DNA of 41,909 nt from Acidobacteriota bacterium (GCA_003224905.1 QIAA01000053.1:1-41909), one strand, 5' to 3'. Positions 27,882-36,800 are shown, counted from the first letter of the stretch. Made by a program: numbers and translations. The notes: generated from the sequence alone by a model not told the origin.

Positions 27882-28211
27882 TCAAGCTGCTCTCTTCCGC
27901 CGGGTCCGTGCTCTGCGCCGTGTCGTGGTTCTGGTGCTCGTAGCTTTGATCCTGGTGCGCGGGACGATGCGCACGGTTTCGCCTTCCACTACTTCGGCGC
28001 CAAAAAGCCTGGTCACGTAGCGGTCTTTGCACTTTTCGGAACAGAAGTGGACGGCAAGCGAATGAACGGCCCGTTCCCGGTCCCAGGTGGGAAGAATCGT
28101 CACTTCGCGGCGTGCCGCGGTTGGCGCCACCGCCTCGGCGGCCAATCCAAGCAGCCAAATTTCGTTTGGGCTCTTCACTCTCTCACAGGAATCACAAACG
28201 AATCGGATCAT
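27882..28211 (-). CDS. Small Cys-rich protein with basic Arg/Thr tail
   Basis: 109 residues. ATG 28211 is chosen over an upstream in-frame ATG at 28235 because AGGAGG sits five bases before it and the first strand IRFVCDSC begins at once. CDSC near the start and HFCSEKCKDRY near residue 65 form a likely treble-clef/MYM-like zinc site. The tail from about residue 85 is almost entirely Arg, Thr, Lys and Ala, suggesting nucleic-acid binding. The family is not recognised. Confidence 0.75.
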   Translation of the reverse strand: MIRFVCDSCERVKSPNEIWLLGLAAEAVAPTAARREVTILPTWDRERAVHSLAVHFCSEKCKDRYVTRLFGAEVVEGETVRIVPRTRIKATSTRTTTRRRARTRRKRAA

Positions 28212-28333
28212 GTGGGCCTCCTGCGATTGCAGCAATAATCAACAACTGCGAATCATGCGTGAGATGAGTCTAAGTCTGATCGGGGTTGTTCTCCATTTGT
28301 GGCCAAGAAAGCACTGGGACCGGGAATTTTCCA

Positions 28334-28750
28334 TTACTGCACGCCGGCGCGAGCCTTACCTTTACCCTCCCCAGCTTTCAGCGAGCCAAGCACACTGGAA
28401 ACGACGGCCTCCGGGGCCCGATCACCTTCATACACTTCCTGCACTCCGCTGTTGATGGCGGTCTGCAGAGTTAACAGATCGGCCCCCGGCACCAGAACCC
28501 CGACATAGGATTTGGGAAAGACGAGATGGATGACGCCTGCGAGCGGCCAACCGTCGCCAGGCTCGCCCAACTGAGAAGACACGATAGCCACGTCGAAATA
28601 GTGTTGAGTGATCGCCATCAGGGCCGTGGGGAGGTCGCGAGCGACGATGGTAGTGAACTGTTCTGCCGCGAGCAGAGCCTGATACTTCGAAAGCACGTTC
28701 AAATCCGGGTGAACTACCAGGGCAGTCTTCTTGTGTGCAGGGACGGTCAT
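28334..28750 (-). CDS. Degenerate (pseudo-)receiver domain protein
   Basis: 138 residues with the CheY-like alpha/beta alternation, but key positions are lost. The acidic pair is reduced to HPD, the phospho-acceptor Asp is Ser in FDVAIVSSQL, the switch Thr is replaced in GVLVPGAD, and no Lys is found near VYEGDRAPEAV. It should not be phosphorylatable and may act as a protein-interaction module. Its ATG overlaps the TGA of the canonical receiver upstream (ATGA, 28747-28750), so the two are translated together. A Lys/Gly-rich tail follows. Confidence 0.82.
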   Translation of the reverse strand: MTVPAHKKTALVVHPDLNVLSKYQALLAAEQFTTIVARDLPTALMAITQHYFDVAIVSSQLGEPGDGWPLAGVIHLVFPKSYVGVLVPGADLLTLQTAINSGVQEVYEGDRAPEAVVSSVLGSLKAGEGKGKARAGVQ

Positions 28751-29148
28751 CGGAGCCCCCGCTTCGTTCCGGGACGCGCTGCCAGGAGCCGGTGCAAAGC
28801 TCCTTTGAGTTCATCAAGGTCCAGGGGCTTCATGGCGAAGTAGTCAACTGGGACACCCAATGCGCCGCGGGCGTTGGTGATGCTGCCGTAGCCGGTAAAA
28901 ATCATGATCACGGGGCGCGGCCGCAACTGCGAAGCAGTCTTGGCCAGTTCCAGTCCGATGTCCTCGCGCTCCATCCAAAGATCGGTCAGGATCGCATCGA
29001 AACGGTGAGCATTGTGGATCAGGTCTAAAGCTCCGGAGCAGCTACTGGCGGTTGTGATCTCGTAGCCGGCTTCCTGGAGCACAAGCTTCAGGGTAAACAG
29101 GACGTTTTCCTCATCGTCGACGATGAGGAGCGAAGGTTTTTTGGGCAT
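28747..29148 (-). CDS. Stand-alone response-regulator receiver
   Basis: 133 residues. The receiver is canonical: D11-D12 in LLIVDDEE, phospho-acceptor D56 in ILTDLW, T85 in IFTGYG and K107 in AMKPLD. There is no output domain. The loop after the phospho-Asp reads MEREDIGLELA instead of the usual MPxMDG, a variant shared with the divergent receiver at 29288. It is the first gene of a two-gene unit with the pseudo-receiver. The partner kinase may be the PAS-HisKA_3 protein nearby, but HisKA_3 kinases usually prefer other regulators. Confidence 0.92.
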   Translation of the reverse strand: MPKKPSLLIVDDEENVLFTLKLVLQEAGYEITTASSCSGALDLIHNAHRFDAILTDLWMEREDIGLELAKTASQLRPRPVIMIFTGYGSITNARGALGVPVDYFAMKPLDLDELKGALHRLLAARPGTKRGLR

Positions 29149-29287
29149 CGATACCAGCTCTGAGGGGAGACTCGGGATCTACCTACAAATTTTATCGGAA
29201 AATCATTAAAGCTGCTTGCGGCATACAACCCAATCGAGCGTAGGAAGTCTAAAATACCAGCGGCTAACCTTGAGGGGCGCCATTTCG

Positions 29288-29683
29288 TTGGTATCTTCTT
29301 CCCGGCCTGCGGTGTTGATCGTGGACGACGAACCCTCGATTCTGTCCACCTACAGCATGATCTTGCGCGAAGCGGGTTATGAGGTCTCCGCCTGCGATTC
29401 TTACGTTTGCGGTGAAAAGCAGCTCAAGGAACGCAGTTACGACGCGGCACTGATTGATATCCAACTGGAGAAGGAAGACGGGGGATTAATGCTTGCGGAG
29501 CAGGCGAAGAAGTTGCGGCGGCCGCCAGTCGTGATCCTTTGCACCGGCTACCCTACCATTGAACGTTTGCGACGCGCTCTCCAGTTGAGGGTGGATTATC
29601 TGGTGTTGAAGCCCGCAGAGGTCGATGAAGTGACCAGTGTATTGCAGCGTTCGCTGGTACGGCGCGAGCTTACAAAGAATTGA
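29288..29683 (+). CDS. Stand-alone response-regulator receiver (divergent paralogue)
   Basis: 131 residues from TTG 29288, chosen because a GAGGGG lies about 10 bases upstream and the domain begins directly (VSSSRPAVLIVDDEP). An in-frame TTG at 29216 would add 24 residues. Conserved residues are D13-D14, D57 in ALIDIQL, T86 in LCTGYP and K108 in LVLKPAE. The post-Asp loop LEKEDGGLMLA parallels MEREDIGLELA of the divergently transcribed receiver, so the two probably arose by duplication. No output domain. Confidence 0.88.
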   Translation: MVSSSRPAVLIVDDEPSILSTYSMILREAGYEVSACDSYVCGEKQLKERSYDAALIDIQLEKEDGGLMLAEQAKKLRRPPVVILCTGYPTIERLRRALQLRVDYLVLKPAEVDEVTSVLQRSLVRRELTKN

Positions 29684-30012
29684 GACATGCAAAAACTAGT
29701 ACAGCGCGAGAGTTCAACCCCGGCCCAAAGCGGTCACGGCGTTCGCAGGCACAGATCGTGCCATTCATCAGAAATTCACAGCTTTGTAACCCTCCCGTAA
29801 CACTGCGCGCCTAAAAGAAGAGCACCCGCTTGTGAACGCCGGCTCAGAGAGATGTCCTGAGTGACCGGCAAAGATGCGTGTGTGTCCCCAGGTCAGGCGA
29901 CAAATCGCTGCCGAGTGCAACGCCGTAGAGTCAATCACCTGATTCGCCCTGACCAACGGATGTGACAGTCGACAAGGATCGCCTCCGCAAAAACCTGGGG
30001 GCAAAAGGAGAA
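29684..30012. other. Leader region upstream of the porin
   Basis: 329 bases. It contains the three-copy 11-bp-period repeat at 29775-29801 and the porin ribosome-binding site AAAGGAG (30004-30010). No gene is recognised in it. Confidence 0.5.
29775..29801 (+). promoter_or_regulatory. Pho-box-like direct repeats upstream of the porin
   Basis: TTCAC (29775), GTAAC (29786) and GTAAC (29797) start exactly 11 bases apart, separated by 6-base spacers. PhoB-type OmpR-family regulators bind such 11-bp-period direct repeats. The copies do not match the E. coli sequence closely, so another OmpR-family regulator is equally possible. The site is about 210 bases before the porin start. Confidence 0.4.
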
Positions 30013-31758
30013 ATGATGAAGTCTCTTCTCAGGTGGTGGTGCGTAGTTCCGCTCTTGGCGACAACGCTGGTGGCGCAGACTGCGGCTAACCCGAAGCCAA
30101 AGAAAACACGCGCCCGAGCCGCGACCATAACGGCTCAGGATATCCAGAGTCTTCGCGATGCTCTGGCGGCGCAGCAGCAGCAACTCGAACAGCTCAAACA
30201 GCAGATGCAGACTCGCGCCGCCGCCTTGCAGCAGGCGCAACAGCAGGCCCAGCAAGCGCAACAGCAGCTTCAGCAGGCGCAGGCTTCGGCTACAGAGGCG
30301 CAGCAAAAAGCGAGTGCTGCGGAGACGGCTGCGAACGAGCAGAAGGACAGCGTCACGAAGCTTTCGACCGATATGGATGACGTGAAGACCACGCTCACCA
30401 ACAACGCCGTCGGCGTGCAGGATGAGCAGAAACGTATGTCGGCTCTGGAATCGTTAGTGGGCAAATTCCGATTCACGGGTGACGTTCGCGTACGCGGCGA
30501 AAGCTTCTTCCAGGACTTCCCAGGGTTTCCTGACCGTAATCGCGGCCGCATCCGTGTTCGCCTTGGCATTGAAGGCAAGCTGAACGAAGACTTCCTCGGC
30601 GGAGTTGCCCTGGCGACCGGTTCGCTTGGCGATCCTACGACGACCAACGAAACCTTTACCAATTTCTTCGATCGCAAGACAATTGGCCTGGATCGAGGCT
30701 ACATCACTTACAACCCGGTGGCGCACAAATGGCTCTCGCTCACCGGTGGTAAATTTGCCTATACGTGGCTGCGTACACCGGTAACCTTCGATTCTGATTT
30801 GAACCCCGAAGGTTTCAGCCAGAAGTTCTCCTGGGACTTGAAAAGTCACCTGATAAAGAACGTCACAATTCAAGGGGTCGAAATGTTGTTCAACGAGTCC
30901 AACTCCGGCAGTTCGTTCAAAGCCCGGCAGGACTCTTACGCTCTGGGCGGCCAGATTTCCGCGAAACTGCAATTAGGCAAATGGTGGACAGCCACACCCT
31001 CGTTCCTGAGCCTCAAGTGGAACCGGCCGGACTCGATCCTGCAGGCGAGCGCGTTTGCAGTGCAGGCGACGTCGACTGGTACGCCTGCCTCTGGTACTAC
31101 ACCGGGAGTTGGACCGTTCAACACGCCTGGTGAAGGACCGAACTGCGCGAACGTGCAAGGATTGCCGACTCCCAATGTGCCGAACTGCCCGTTTGGTCCG
31201 AATGGCATGACGAACGCCACGTTCATTGGCTCTGACAACAGGGCGCACTTCTTTTCCGGCTACAACTACGCGGATTTCATCCTGAACAACCAGATTGCGA
31301 CCGGGATGGCCCGTCTACCCCTGAATGTCGTGCTTGAATTTGAAGACAACCTGGACGCCGAACCACACCCGTTGGACTCAAAGGGTGCGGTGATGGCGGG
31401 CCTGGGCAGCCAGAATAAGGCTTACGGAGTAGACGTCAGCGTGGGCCAGCAAAAGAACAAGAATGACATACAGCTTGGGTACGCATGGCTTCGCCAGGAA
31501 CAGGATTCGGTGATTGCCTCATTCAATGAGAGCGATCAGCGGGCGCCGACGAACATTCTGCAGCACAAGATTTATGCTCTGTGGAAGGTACGCGCCAACA
31601 CAGCGGCTGGTTTCACATGGTGGCGCGGCCGCACGCTGAACACCAATCTGCAGAATGCTGCGAGAGTGTCGGGAGTGGGAACGCCATCGAGCCTGCCGGT
31701 CGGGACGATCGAACCTTATCTCAACCGATTGCAGTTCGATCTGGTCTATACGTTCTAG
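30013..31758 (+). CDS. Outer-membrane porin with N-terminal coiled coil (Porin_5-like)
   Basis: 581 residues from ATG 30013, with AAAGGAG three bases upstream. A signal peptide (SLLRWWCVVPLLATTLVAQ) is followed by a basic stretch and a long Gln/Ala-rich coiled coil (about 45-130), probably periplasmic, of the kind that trimerises or contacts peptidoglycan. The beta barrel starts at FRFTGDVRVRGE and shows alternating strands to the end; the last residues LQFDLVYTF carry the C-terminal Phe needed for BAM insertion. A Gly/Pro/Thr-rich insertion with two Cys (about 360-405) is probably a surface loop. The transported solute is unknown. Confidence 0.88.
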   Translation: MMKSLLRWWCVVPLLATTLVAQTAANPKPKKTRARAATITAQDIQSLRDALAAQQQQLEQLKQQMQTRAAALQQAQQQAQQAQQQLQQAQASATEAQQKASAAETAANEQKDSVTKLSTDMDDVKTTLTNNAVGVQDEQKRMSALESLVGKFRFTGDVRVRGESFFQDFPGFPDRNRGRIRVRLGIEGKLNEDFLGGVALATGSLGDPTTTNETFTNFFDRKTIGLDRGYITYNPVAHKWLSLTGGKFAYTWLRTPVTFDSDLNPEGFSQKFSWDLKSHLIKNVTIQGVEMLFNESNSGSSFKARQDSYALGGQISAKLQLGKWWTATPSFLSLKWNRPDSILQASAFAVQATSTGTPASGTTPGVGPFNTPGEGPNCANVQGLPTPNVPNCPFGPNGMTNATFIGSDNRAHFFSGYNYADFILNNQIATGMARLPLNVVLEFEDNLDAEPHPLDSKGAVMAGLGSQNKAYGVDVSVGQQKNKNDIQLGYAWLRQEQDSVIASFNESDQRAPTNILQHKIYALWKVRANTAAGFTWWRGRTLNTNLQNAARVSGVGTPSSLPVGTIEPYLNRLQFDLVYTF

Positions 31759-31776
31759 TTTGCGTAAAACATGATG

Positions 31777-31810
31777 ATGGCGCTGCGACTAAATCGCAGC
31801 GCCATTTTTT
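31777..31810 (+). terminator. Rho-independent terminator after the porin
   Basis: Perfect arms ATGGCGCTGCGA (31777-31788) and TCGCAGCGCCAT (31794-31805) around a 5-base loop, then a run of T to 31810. It starts 18 bases after the porin stop. Confidence 0.9.
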
Positions 31811-31836
31811 ATCGTGAACCCTTCGGCTGGGCTCGT

Positions 31837-32049
31837 TTAAGCAACCCGTGCAGTCTGGCCATAATCCTGCGCTGCGGGCGGAAAGACGTTCGTGCGGTCC
31901 CAGCGCTCGCAAACGCGGTTGGTGATGTCCCAAACTCGATCAAAGCCGCAAGGCTCGGGCATGATGACGCCAGCCAGGCTGCGGATCACCCGGTTCAGTT
32001 GCTCAACATTTTCGGACGTGGAGGCGAATGCTTCTCGGATCGTTGACAT
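31837..32049 (-). CDS. Small hypothetical protein
   Basis: 70 residues from ATG 32049, preceded by TTTAGGAG about 10 bases upstream. The sequence starts with a helix (STIREAFASTSENVEQLNRV) and has two Cys and several Trp/Asp-Arg pairs in the second half. No family is recognised. It is supported only by the ribosome-binding site and plausible composition; it stands alone between the porin terminator and pilR. Confidence 0.45.
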   Translation of the reverse strand: MSTIREAFASTSENVEQLNRVIRSLAGVIMPEPCGFDRVWDITNRVCERWDRTNVFPPAAQDYGQTARVA

Positions 32050-32282
32050 TGGGGGAGGGCTCCTAAATTTGTTTTATATCTGCTTACAACGTTATAGATG
32101 ATCGCGCAGTAGAATGTGTCCGCACAATCAGTTAGATACTCGATTACGATGGTGCTACGACTTGTTTCGCGTCGATGTACTAGTGGACAGTGGAAGGTAC
32201 AGTTACCCCTTCTGGGATGCCCGTATTCTCGCGGGTTTCGCGCCAGGACCGTCGGCATCCTCCGCTGGCTCAAAGGATGGAA

Positions 32283-33674
32283 TTACAAGTCGTACTTCTT
32301 CACCAGATGCCGGAAAGAGCGGTAGGAAATTTTTAAAAGATCTGCTGCTCGTGTCTGCACGCCGTTGGAGCGGGCCAGAGCTGATTGCAGCAGTGAACGT
32401 TCGATGTCGGCAACGTACTTCTCCATATCCATCCCTTCGGGCAGCACACCACTACTGCTGATGACTGCGCCGCCGATCCCTACGCCAGCGGCCGCGGCTC
32501 GCGCTTTCGAGCGTTCAGCCGGCAGCTCGACGTGTAATTCTTCTCCGGTTTCAAGAGCGACGGCTCGCTCGATTGTGTTTTCCAGCTGACGTACGTTCCC
32601 TGGCCACTCATATCCGCAGAGAGCTTCGAGGCAATCCTTGTTCACGCGTGCGATGCTTTTCGCAGCTGCAGGCGCGTATTTCTTGAGAAAATGGTTGACG
32701 AGCAGAGGAATATCCTCGCGGCGGTCGCGGAGAGGAGGCACCGAAACTGGAATTACGCTCAAGCGGTAATACAGATCTTCACGAAAAGTGTTCTCGCCGA
32801 CTAACTTGTCCAGATCGCGATTGGTAGCGGCGATCACACGCACGTCGATCGGAATTTCACTGCTGCCTCCGACCGGCCGCACGCAGCGCTCCTGCAGCAC
32901 GCGCAGGAGCTTTACCTGCATGGTCAGAGTCATCTCGCTGATTTCGTCCAGGAAGATGGTGCCCTGATCGGCGACTTCGAACAGTCCCCGCTTGTTCTGA
33001 TTGGCTCCAGTGAAGGCGCCTTTTACGTAGCCAAAGAGCTCGCTCTCCAGCAGTGTCTCGGGGAATGCGCCGCAATTGATGGAGACGAACGGCTCCGTAG
33101 CGCGAGGCGAGCACACATGCACGGCGCGAGCCACGAGTTCTTTGCCCGTCCCGCTTTCGCCGTAAATGATGACTGTGCTCTGGGTGGAAGCGACGGTGCG
33201 GATCGTCTGCTTTAATTTTTCCATCGCGGGGCTGCCGCTGACGATGTTGTCGAGTGAGTTGCGGGTGGCGGCATCACGCTTGAAGGCAAAATTCTGCCGG
33301 CTCAGAGCCATTTTCTCCAGGGCACGGTTGATTGCCAGTTTGATCTCGTCTACCAAGCCCGGGGATTTGCGGATGTAGTCGGTGGCGCCGCCCGCCTTCA
33401 CGGCCTGCACCGCAGCTTCGTAGTCGTCGACTGCGGTAATGAGAATCACTGCAGACTCAGGTGAAACCTGGTGGGCATAGCGGAGTACTTCGATGCCATC
33501 GGTGTTGGGCATCTTGATATCGGTGATGATTACGTCGTAGATGGCGCCATCGAGCTTTCGCTTGGCATCGTCGCCTGAGTTTACCGTCTCGATTTTGTGA
33601 CCTTCCCTGCGCAGAGCGATCTCCAGCATCTGGCAGATGGAGCGCTCATCGTCGCAAACTAAAATGTTACCCAT
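32283..33674 (-). CDS. pilR: PilR-like sigma-54-dependent response regulator
   Basis: 463 residues from ATG 33674, preceded by GGAGGTGGAG; a GTG nine bases earlier is less likely. The receiver has the acidic DD, phospho-D52 in IITDIKMPNTDG and the Lys of YIRKS. The AAA+ domain has Walker A GESGTGKE (172-179), GAFTGA (219-224), which contacts sigma-54, and IFLDEISE as Walker B. A Fis-type HTH closes the protein (RAADLLKISYRSFRHLVKKY). Its start lies inside the last codons of pilS, giving an 8-base overlap, so it is the cognate regulator. PilR normally activates pilin transcription; no pilin gene is in the window. Confidence 0.93.
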   Translation of the reverse strand: MGNILVCDDERSICQMLEIALRREGHKIETVNSGDDAKRKLDGAIYDVIITDIKMPNTDGIEVLRYAHQVSPESAVILITAVDDYEAAVQAVKAGGATDYIRKSPGLVDEIKLAINRALEKMALSRQNFAFKRDAATRNSLDNIVSGSPAMEKLKQTIRTVASTQSTVIIYGESGTGKELVARAVHVCSPRATEPFVSINCGAFPETLLESELFGYVKGAFTGANQNKRGLFEVADQGTIFLDEISEMTLTMQVKLLRVLQERCVRPVGGSSEIPIDVRVIAATNRDLDKLVGENTFREDLYYRLSVIPVSVPPLRDRREDIPLLVNHFLKKYAPAAAKSIARVNKDCLEALCGYEWPGNVRQLENTIERAVALETGEELHVELPAERSKARAAAAGVGIGGAVISSSGVLPEGMDMEKYVADIERSLLQSALARSNGVQTRAADLLKISYRSFRHLVKKYDL

Positions 33675-35382
33675 GCACTCCACCTCCGGTTCCAGCGGCT
33701 GCTGACACGGCTTTGGGCGAGCCGCTCTGCACCGTAACGGCTTCGGTCGTGGATTTCTGGGTTGGGGCGACCCGCTGCTCCGTGCTTATGCGCCGCAGGC
33801 GCAAGACAAACACGCTGCCCTCGCCGACTTTGGAACGTGCCCAGACCTTACCTTCGTGGGCCTGCACGATCTGGTAAACAATTGCGAGGCCCAGGCCGGT
33901 GCCTCCTTCGAACTGCGACTGAAAGGGTTCGAATACTTTTTCAACCAGCTGTGGGCTCATGCCGGGGCCGGTATCGGCAAAATTGACCTGCCAGTCTTCC
34001 CCGGCTTTTTCCACTGAGACGGTCAAGCTTCCACCTTTTTTCATGGCGCGCACGGCGTTTTCGCAGAAGTTCCAAAACACCTGCTTGATCTTGTCGCCGT
34101 CAGCCAGCGTCGAGGCTTCCAGAACCTTATAGCGCCGTTCGATGCGAATGCCTGTCTTTTGGGTGACAAGCCGGTGCTCAAGCAGGGTAAGCGTGTCCTC
34201 GAGAAGAGGCAGGAGGTCCACCTTGGAGAACTGATATTGCTTGCCGCGCGAATACGCCAGGAAGTCGGTGATGATTCCGTTGAGGCGATCCGATTCTCGC
34301 GTGACAATCTGGAGTAGTTGGCGATGTTCCTGGCTCAACCCGGGAATATCAGAAAGCATGCTGACCGAACCGGCGATGGAAGTAAGGGGATTGCGGATCT
34401 CGTGAGCAATCGCAGCGGCAAGACGCCCCACGGCTGCTAGGCGGTCCTGCATGCGCAGATCCCGCTCCAGGCGGCGAATTTCGGTGAGATCGTCAAGCGT
34501 ATAAACGTAACCGATGGCGCCGCGGTTGGGCACGATCAAGGCGGAAACCAGGACACGGAAGGTCTTGCGAAAGCCGTTTGGCGCCGCAAAGCGCACTTCA
34601 CTGTGCGTGCGCTCGGATTCCACGATCGGCAAGGGATCGAGAAAAAGTTCGTGTACGGGCTGGCCCCACAAATCGCGGTCGGTTCTCTCCAGCAGCTTCT
34701 GGGCGGCGGCGTTGACCAGCGTGATCTGACCGTCGAGGCCGGTGGTTATCAGGCCTCCGCTGATGGACTCGATAATGTTTTCATGAAGGGCCTGCAGGTT
34801 CTGCAAGGCGCCCCGGGCGTGCTTCAGTTTGACGTCCACCTGGCGGAGCTTAGCCGCCAGGCGTCCCGCGAGGTATGCGACCGCCAGATAGGCAAACAGG
34901 TTGATGAAAATGATCGCCTGAAAGAGCCTGAAACGCGGATGGGTGCTCGAATAGGAAGGAATAACGTCGAAATAGGCCAGTTCGACGATGGTCCCGAAGA
35001 GCAGGAATGCCATCGCCGCTATCAAGTAGGCCCAGACTCGGGGCAGCAGGATGCAGGCGACAATGATCACCAGGGGATAGAGAAAGTTCAGGGAACTATC
35101 GACGCCGCCGGTGGCGTAGACGACGAGTGTCACCATCGCCAGGTCAGTGAGAACCTGCAGTAGCGACTGCAGTCGCTGCTCCTCCCAGAACGAGCTCAGC
35201 CATAGATAGAAAAGTGAAGTGGCATACCACAGCAGGATCGTGTTAACGAAAAAGCGCATCGGCATTGGGCTGGGAGTGAGCCTCGCGATTGCCAGCTCAA
35301 TGCCGAGGAGAAATGTGAGGATGATGATGCGAACCTTGACCAGCCATGCCAGCCAAAGCCGCTCATCGAACGTGGAACGCAT
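33667..35382 (-). CDS. pilS: PilS-like membrane sensor histidine kinase
   Basis: 571 residues from ATG 35382; the frame is open to GTG 35493, but those extra residues look non-native. Six hydrophobic segments fill about residues 10-175, as in PilS, whose membrane region senses pilin. Then come a coiled coil, a PAS domain (about 200-305; NIIESISGGLITTGLDGQIT), HisKA with AIAHEIRNPLTS (H327), and HATPase with FCENAVRAM, DTGPGMSP and GTGLGLAIV. The Ala/Thr/Gly-rich tail is probably disordered. It lies after pilC and overlaps pilR, and would phosphorylate PilR. Confidence 0.92.
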   Translation of the reverse strand: MRSTFDERLWLAWLVKVRIIILTFLLGIELAIARLTPSPMPMRFFVNTILLWYATSLFYLWLSSFWEEQRLQSLLQVLTDLAMVTLVVYATGGVDSSLNFLYPLVIIVACILLPRVWAYLIAAMAFLLFGTIVELAYFDVIPSYSSTHPRFRLFQAIIFINLFAYLAVAYLAGRLAAKLRQVDVKLKHARGALQNLQALHENIIESISGGLITTGLDGQITLVNAAAQKLLERTDRDLWGQPVHELFLDPLPIVESERTHSEVRFAAPNGFRKTFRVLVSALIVPNRGAIGYVYTLDDLTEIRRLERDLRMQDRLAAVGRLAAAIAHEIRNPLTSIAGSVSMLSDIPGLSQEHRQLLQIVTRESDRLNGIITDFLAYSRGKQYQFSKVDLLPLLEDTLTLLEHRLVTQKTGIRIERRYKVLEASTLADGDKIKQVFWNFCENAVRAMKKGGSLTVSVEKAGEDWQVNFADTGPGMSPQLVEKVFEPFQSQFEGGTGLGLAIVYQIVQAHEGKVWARSKVGEGSVFVLRLRRISTEQRVAPTQKSTTEAVTVQSGSPKAVSAAAGTGGGVHG

Positions 35383-35477
35383 GAATGATCCAAATGGCCC
35401 GGCCAGGGTGCTGCCGGGTTTCCGCTGTCGTTTGCAGCTAACCGGACGTAATAACGACAGCTTCGAATTGATGAAAC

Positions 35478-35507
35478 GGCCCTGCCGCAGCACTTGCCGG
35501 CAAGGCC
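35478..35507 (-). other. Hairpin between pilC and pilS
   Basis: On the minus strand GGCCTTGCCG pairs with CGGCAGGGCC (nine Watson-Crick pairs and one G-U) around a 10-base loop, directly after the pilC stop. No T run follows, so it is more likely a processing or stability element than a terminator. It contains a 12-bp palindrome CTTGCCGGCAAG (35493-35504). Confidence 0.45.
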
Positions 35508-35515
35508 ATAAGTGT

Positions 35516-36724
35516 TTAGCCGGCCAACTTTGCGATCATCGAGAACAGTGGCATGTAGAGCGAAATTACGATTCCGCCGATCATGATGCCCAGCAGTCCG
35601 ATAATGATGGGCTCGAGCATCGCCAGCATGTCCTTGGTCGCGGAGTCGACTTCCTCTTCATAGAAGTCGGCGATTTTCTGCAACATTGCATCCATTGCGC
35701 CGGTAGCTTCACCAACTCCGATCATCTGGACCACCATGTTGGGGAAGACTCCGGATTCGCGCAGAGGATCGACGATAGTGCGTCCTTCCTCGATCGCTTT
35801 GCGTACTTTCATCAGGGCTTCTTCGAGGACTGCATTACCGGAGGTCTTGGCAGTGATGCTCAAACCTTCCAGGATAGGTACGCCTGAAGTGATCAGAGTG
35901 CCGAGGGTTCGAGTAAAGCGTGCCACGGCAATTTTGCGGAGCAGCAGTCCGATGACGGGCGTTTTCAAGAGCAGGTAGTCAAGGGCGTAGCGTCCCTTCG
36001 GATCTTTTCGAACCTGCCTGATACCGAAGATCAACCCCACGATTCCTACGATGACAAACCACCAAAAGTGGCCCACGAACGCGCTTAGGCCCATGGTGAT
36101 GCGCGTGGGCAATGGCAGAGCGACTCCAAGGCCGGTAAACAGGTTGGAGAAGATGGGCACGACCCACTTCAGCAAGGCGCCGACGATAAGGAACGCCAGG
36201 GACACGACTGACACTGGGTAAATGAGAGCCGACTTGACGGCGGCGCGCAGCTTGACGGCCTTCTCCACGTAGAGAGCCAGGCGCTGCAGAATGATGTCAA
36301 GAATACCGCCCGTTTCCCCGGCCTCGATCATGTTGGTGCTCAAGTCATCGAACACCTTTGGAAACTGCTTCATGGCGTTGGCCAGGGTGGCGCCGCCTTC
36401 TACCGTGGTGCGCACACCAGTCAGCGTTTTCTGGAAACTCGGGTTCTCCTGGTTGGCGGCCAGGATCTCGAGACATTGCACCAAGGGCAGGCCGGCGTCG
36501 ATCATCACCGAGAACTGGCGGAAAAAGATGGCGATGTCCTTGGTCTTGACTTTTGTGGACCCGAAGGTCGGGAGGGCAAATTCTTTGCCCTTCTCGCGGA
36601 CGGCAGCCGGAGTGATGCGTTCTCGCCGCAATTGGTTCGTCAGAACCTGCTTGTTAGGCGCTGTACGTTCGCCGCTTACTTTTTCTCCGGACGCGTTCTT
36701 ACCCGAAAACGTGAAAACTGGCAT
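35516..36724 (-). CDS. pilC: Type IV pilus inner-membrane platform protein PilC
   Basis: 402 residues, the usual PilC/GspF length. Two GspF domains are seen: FFRQFSVMIDAGLPLVQCLE (about 67-86) and FTRTLGTLITSGVPILEGLS (about 270-289), each followed by helices. Membrane segments lie at about 170-195, 217-235 and 370-395. The MIEAGETGGILD and MIGVGEATGAMD repeats are family hallmarks. PilC connects the PilB/PilT motors to the growing pilus in the inner membrane. Same strand and order as pilB and pilT. Confidence 0.96.
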   Translation of the reverse strand: MPVFTFSGKNASGEKVSGERTAPNKQVLTNQLRRERITPAAVREKGKEFALPTFGSTKVKTKDIAIFFRQFSVMIDAGLPLVQCLEILAANQENPSFQKTLTGVRTTVEGGATLANAMKQFPKVFDDLSTNMIEAGETGGILDIILQRLALYVEKAVKLRAAVKSALIYPVSVVSLAFLIVGALLKWVVPIFSNLFTGLGVALPLPTRITMGLSAFVGHFWWFVIVGIVGLIFGIRQVRKDPKGRYALDYLLLKTPVIGLLLRKIAVARFTRTLGTLITSGVPILEGLSITAKTSGNAVLEEALMKVRKAIEEGRTIVDPLRESGVFPNMVVQMIGVGEATGAMDAMLQKIADFYEEEVDSATKDMLAMLEPIIIGLLGIMIGGIVISLYMPLFSMIAKLAG

Positions 36725-36800
36725 AATGAGCTTCTCCTAATTACCTTGGTTGCTTCAGGGGGCATGCTTTTGATTTCAGCCCCAACCTTCACTTCCCTGG

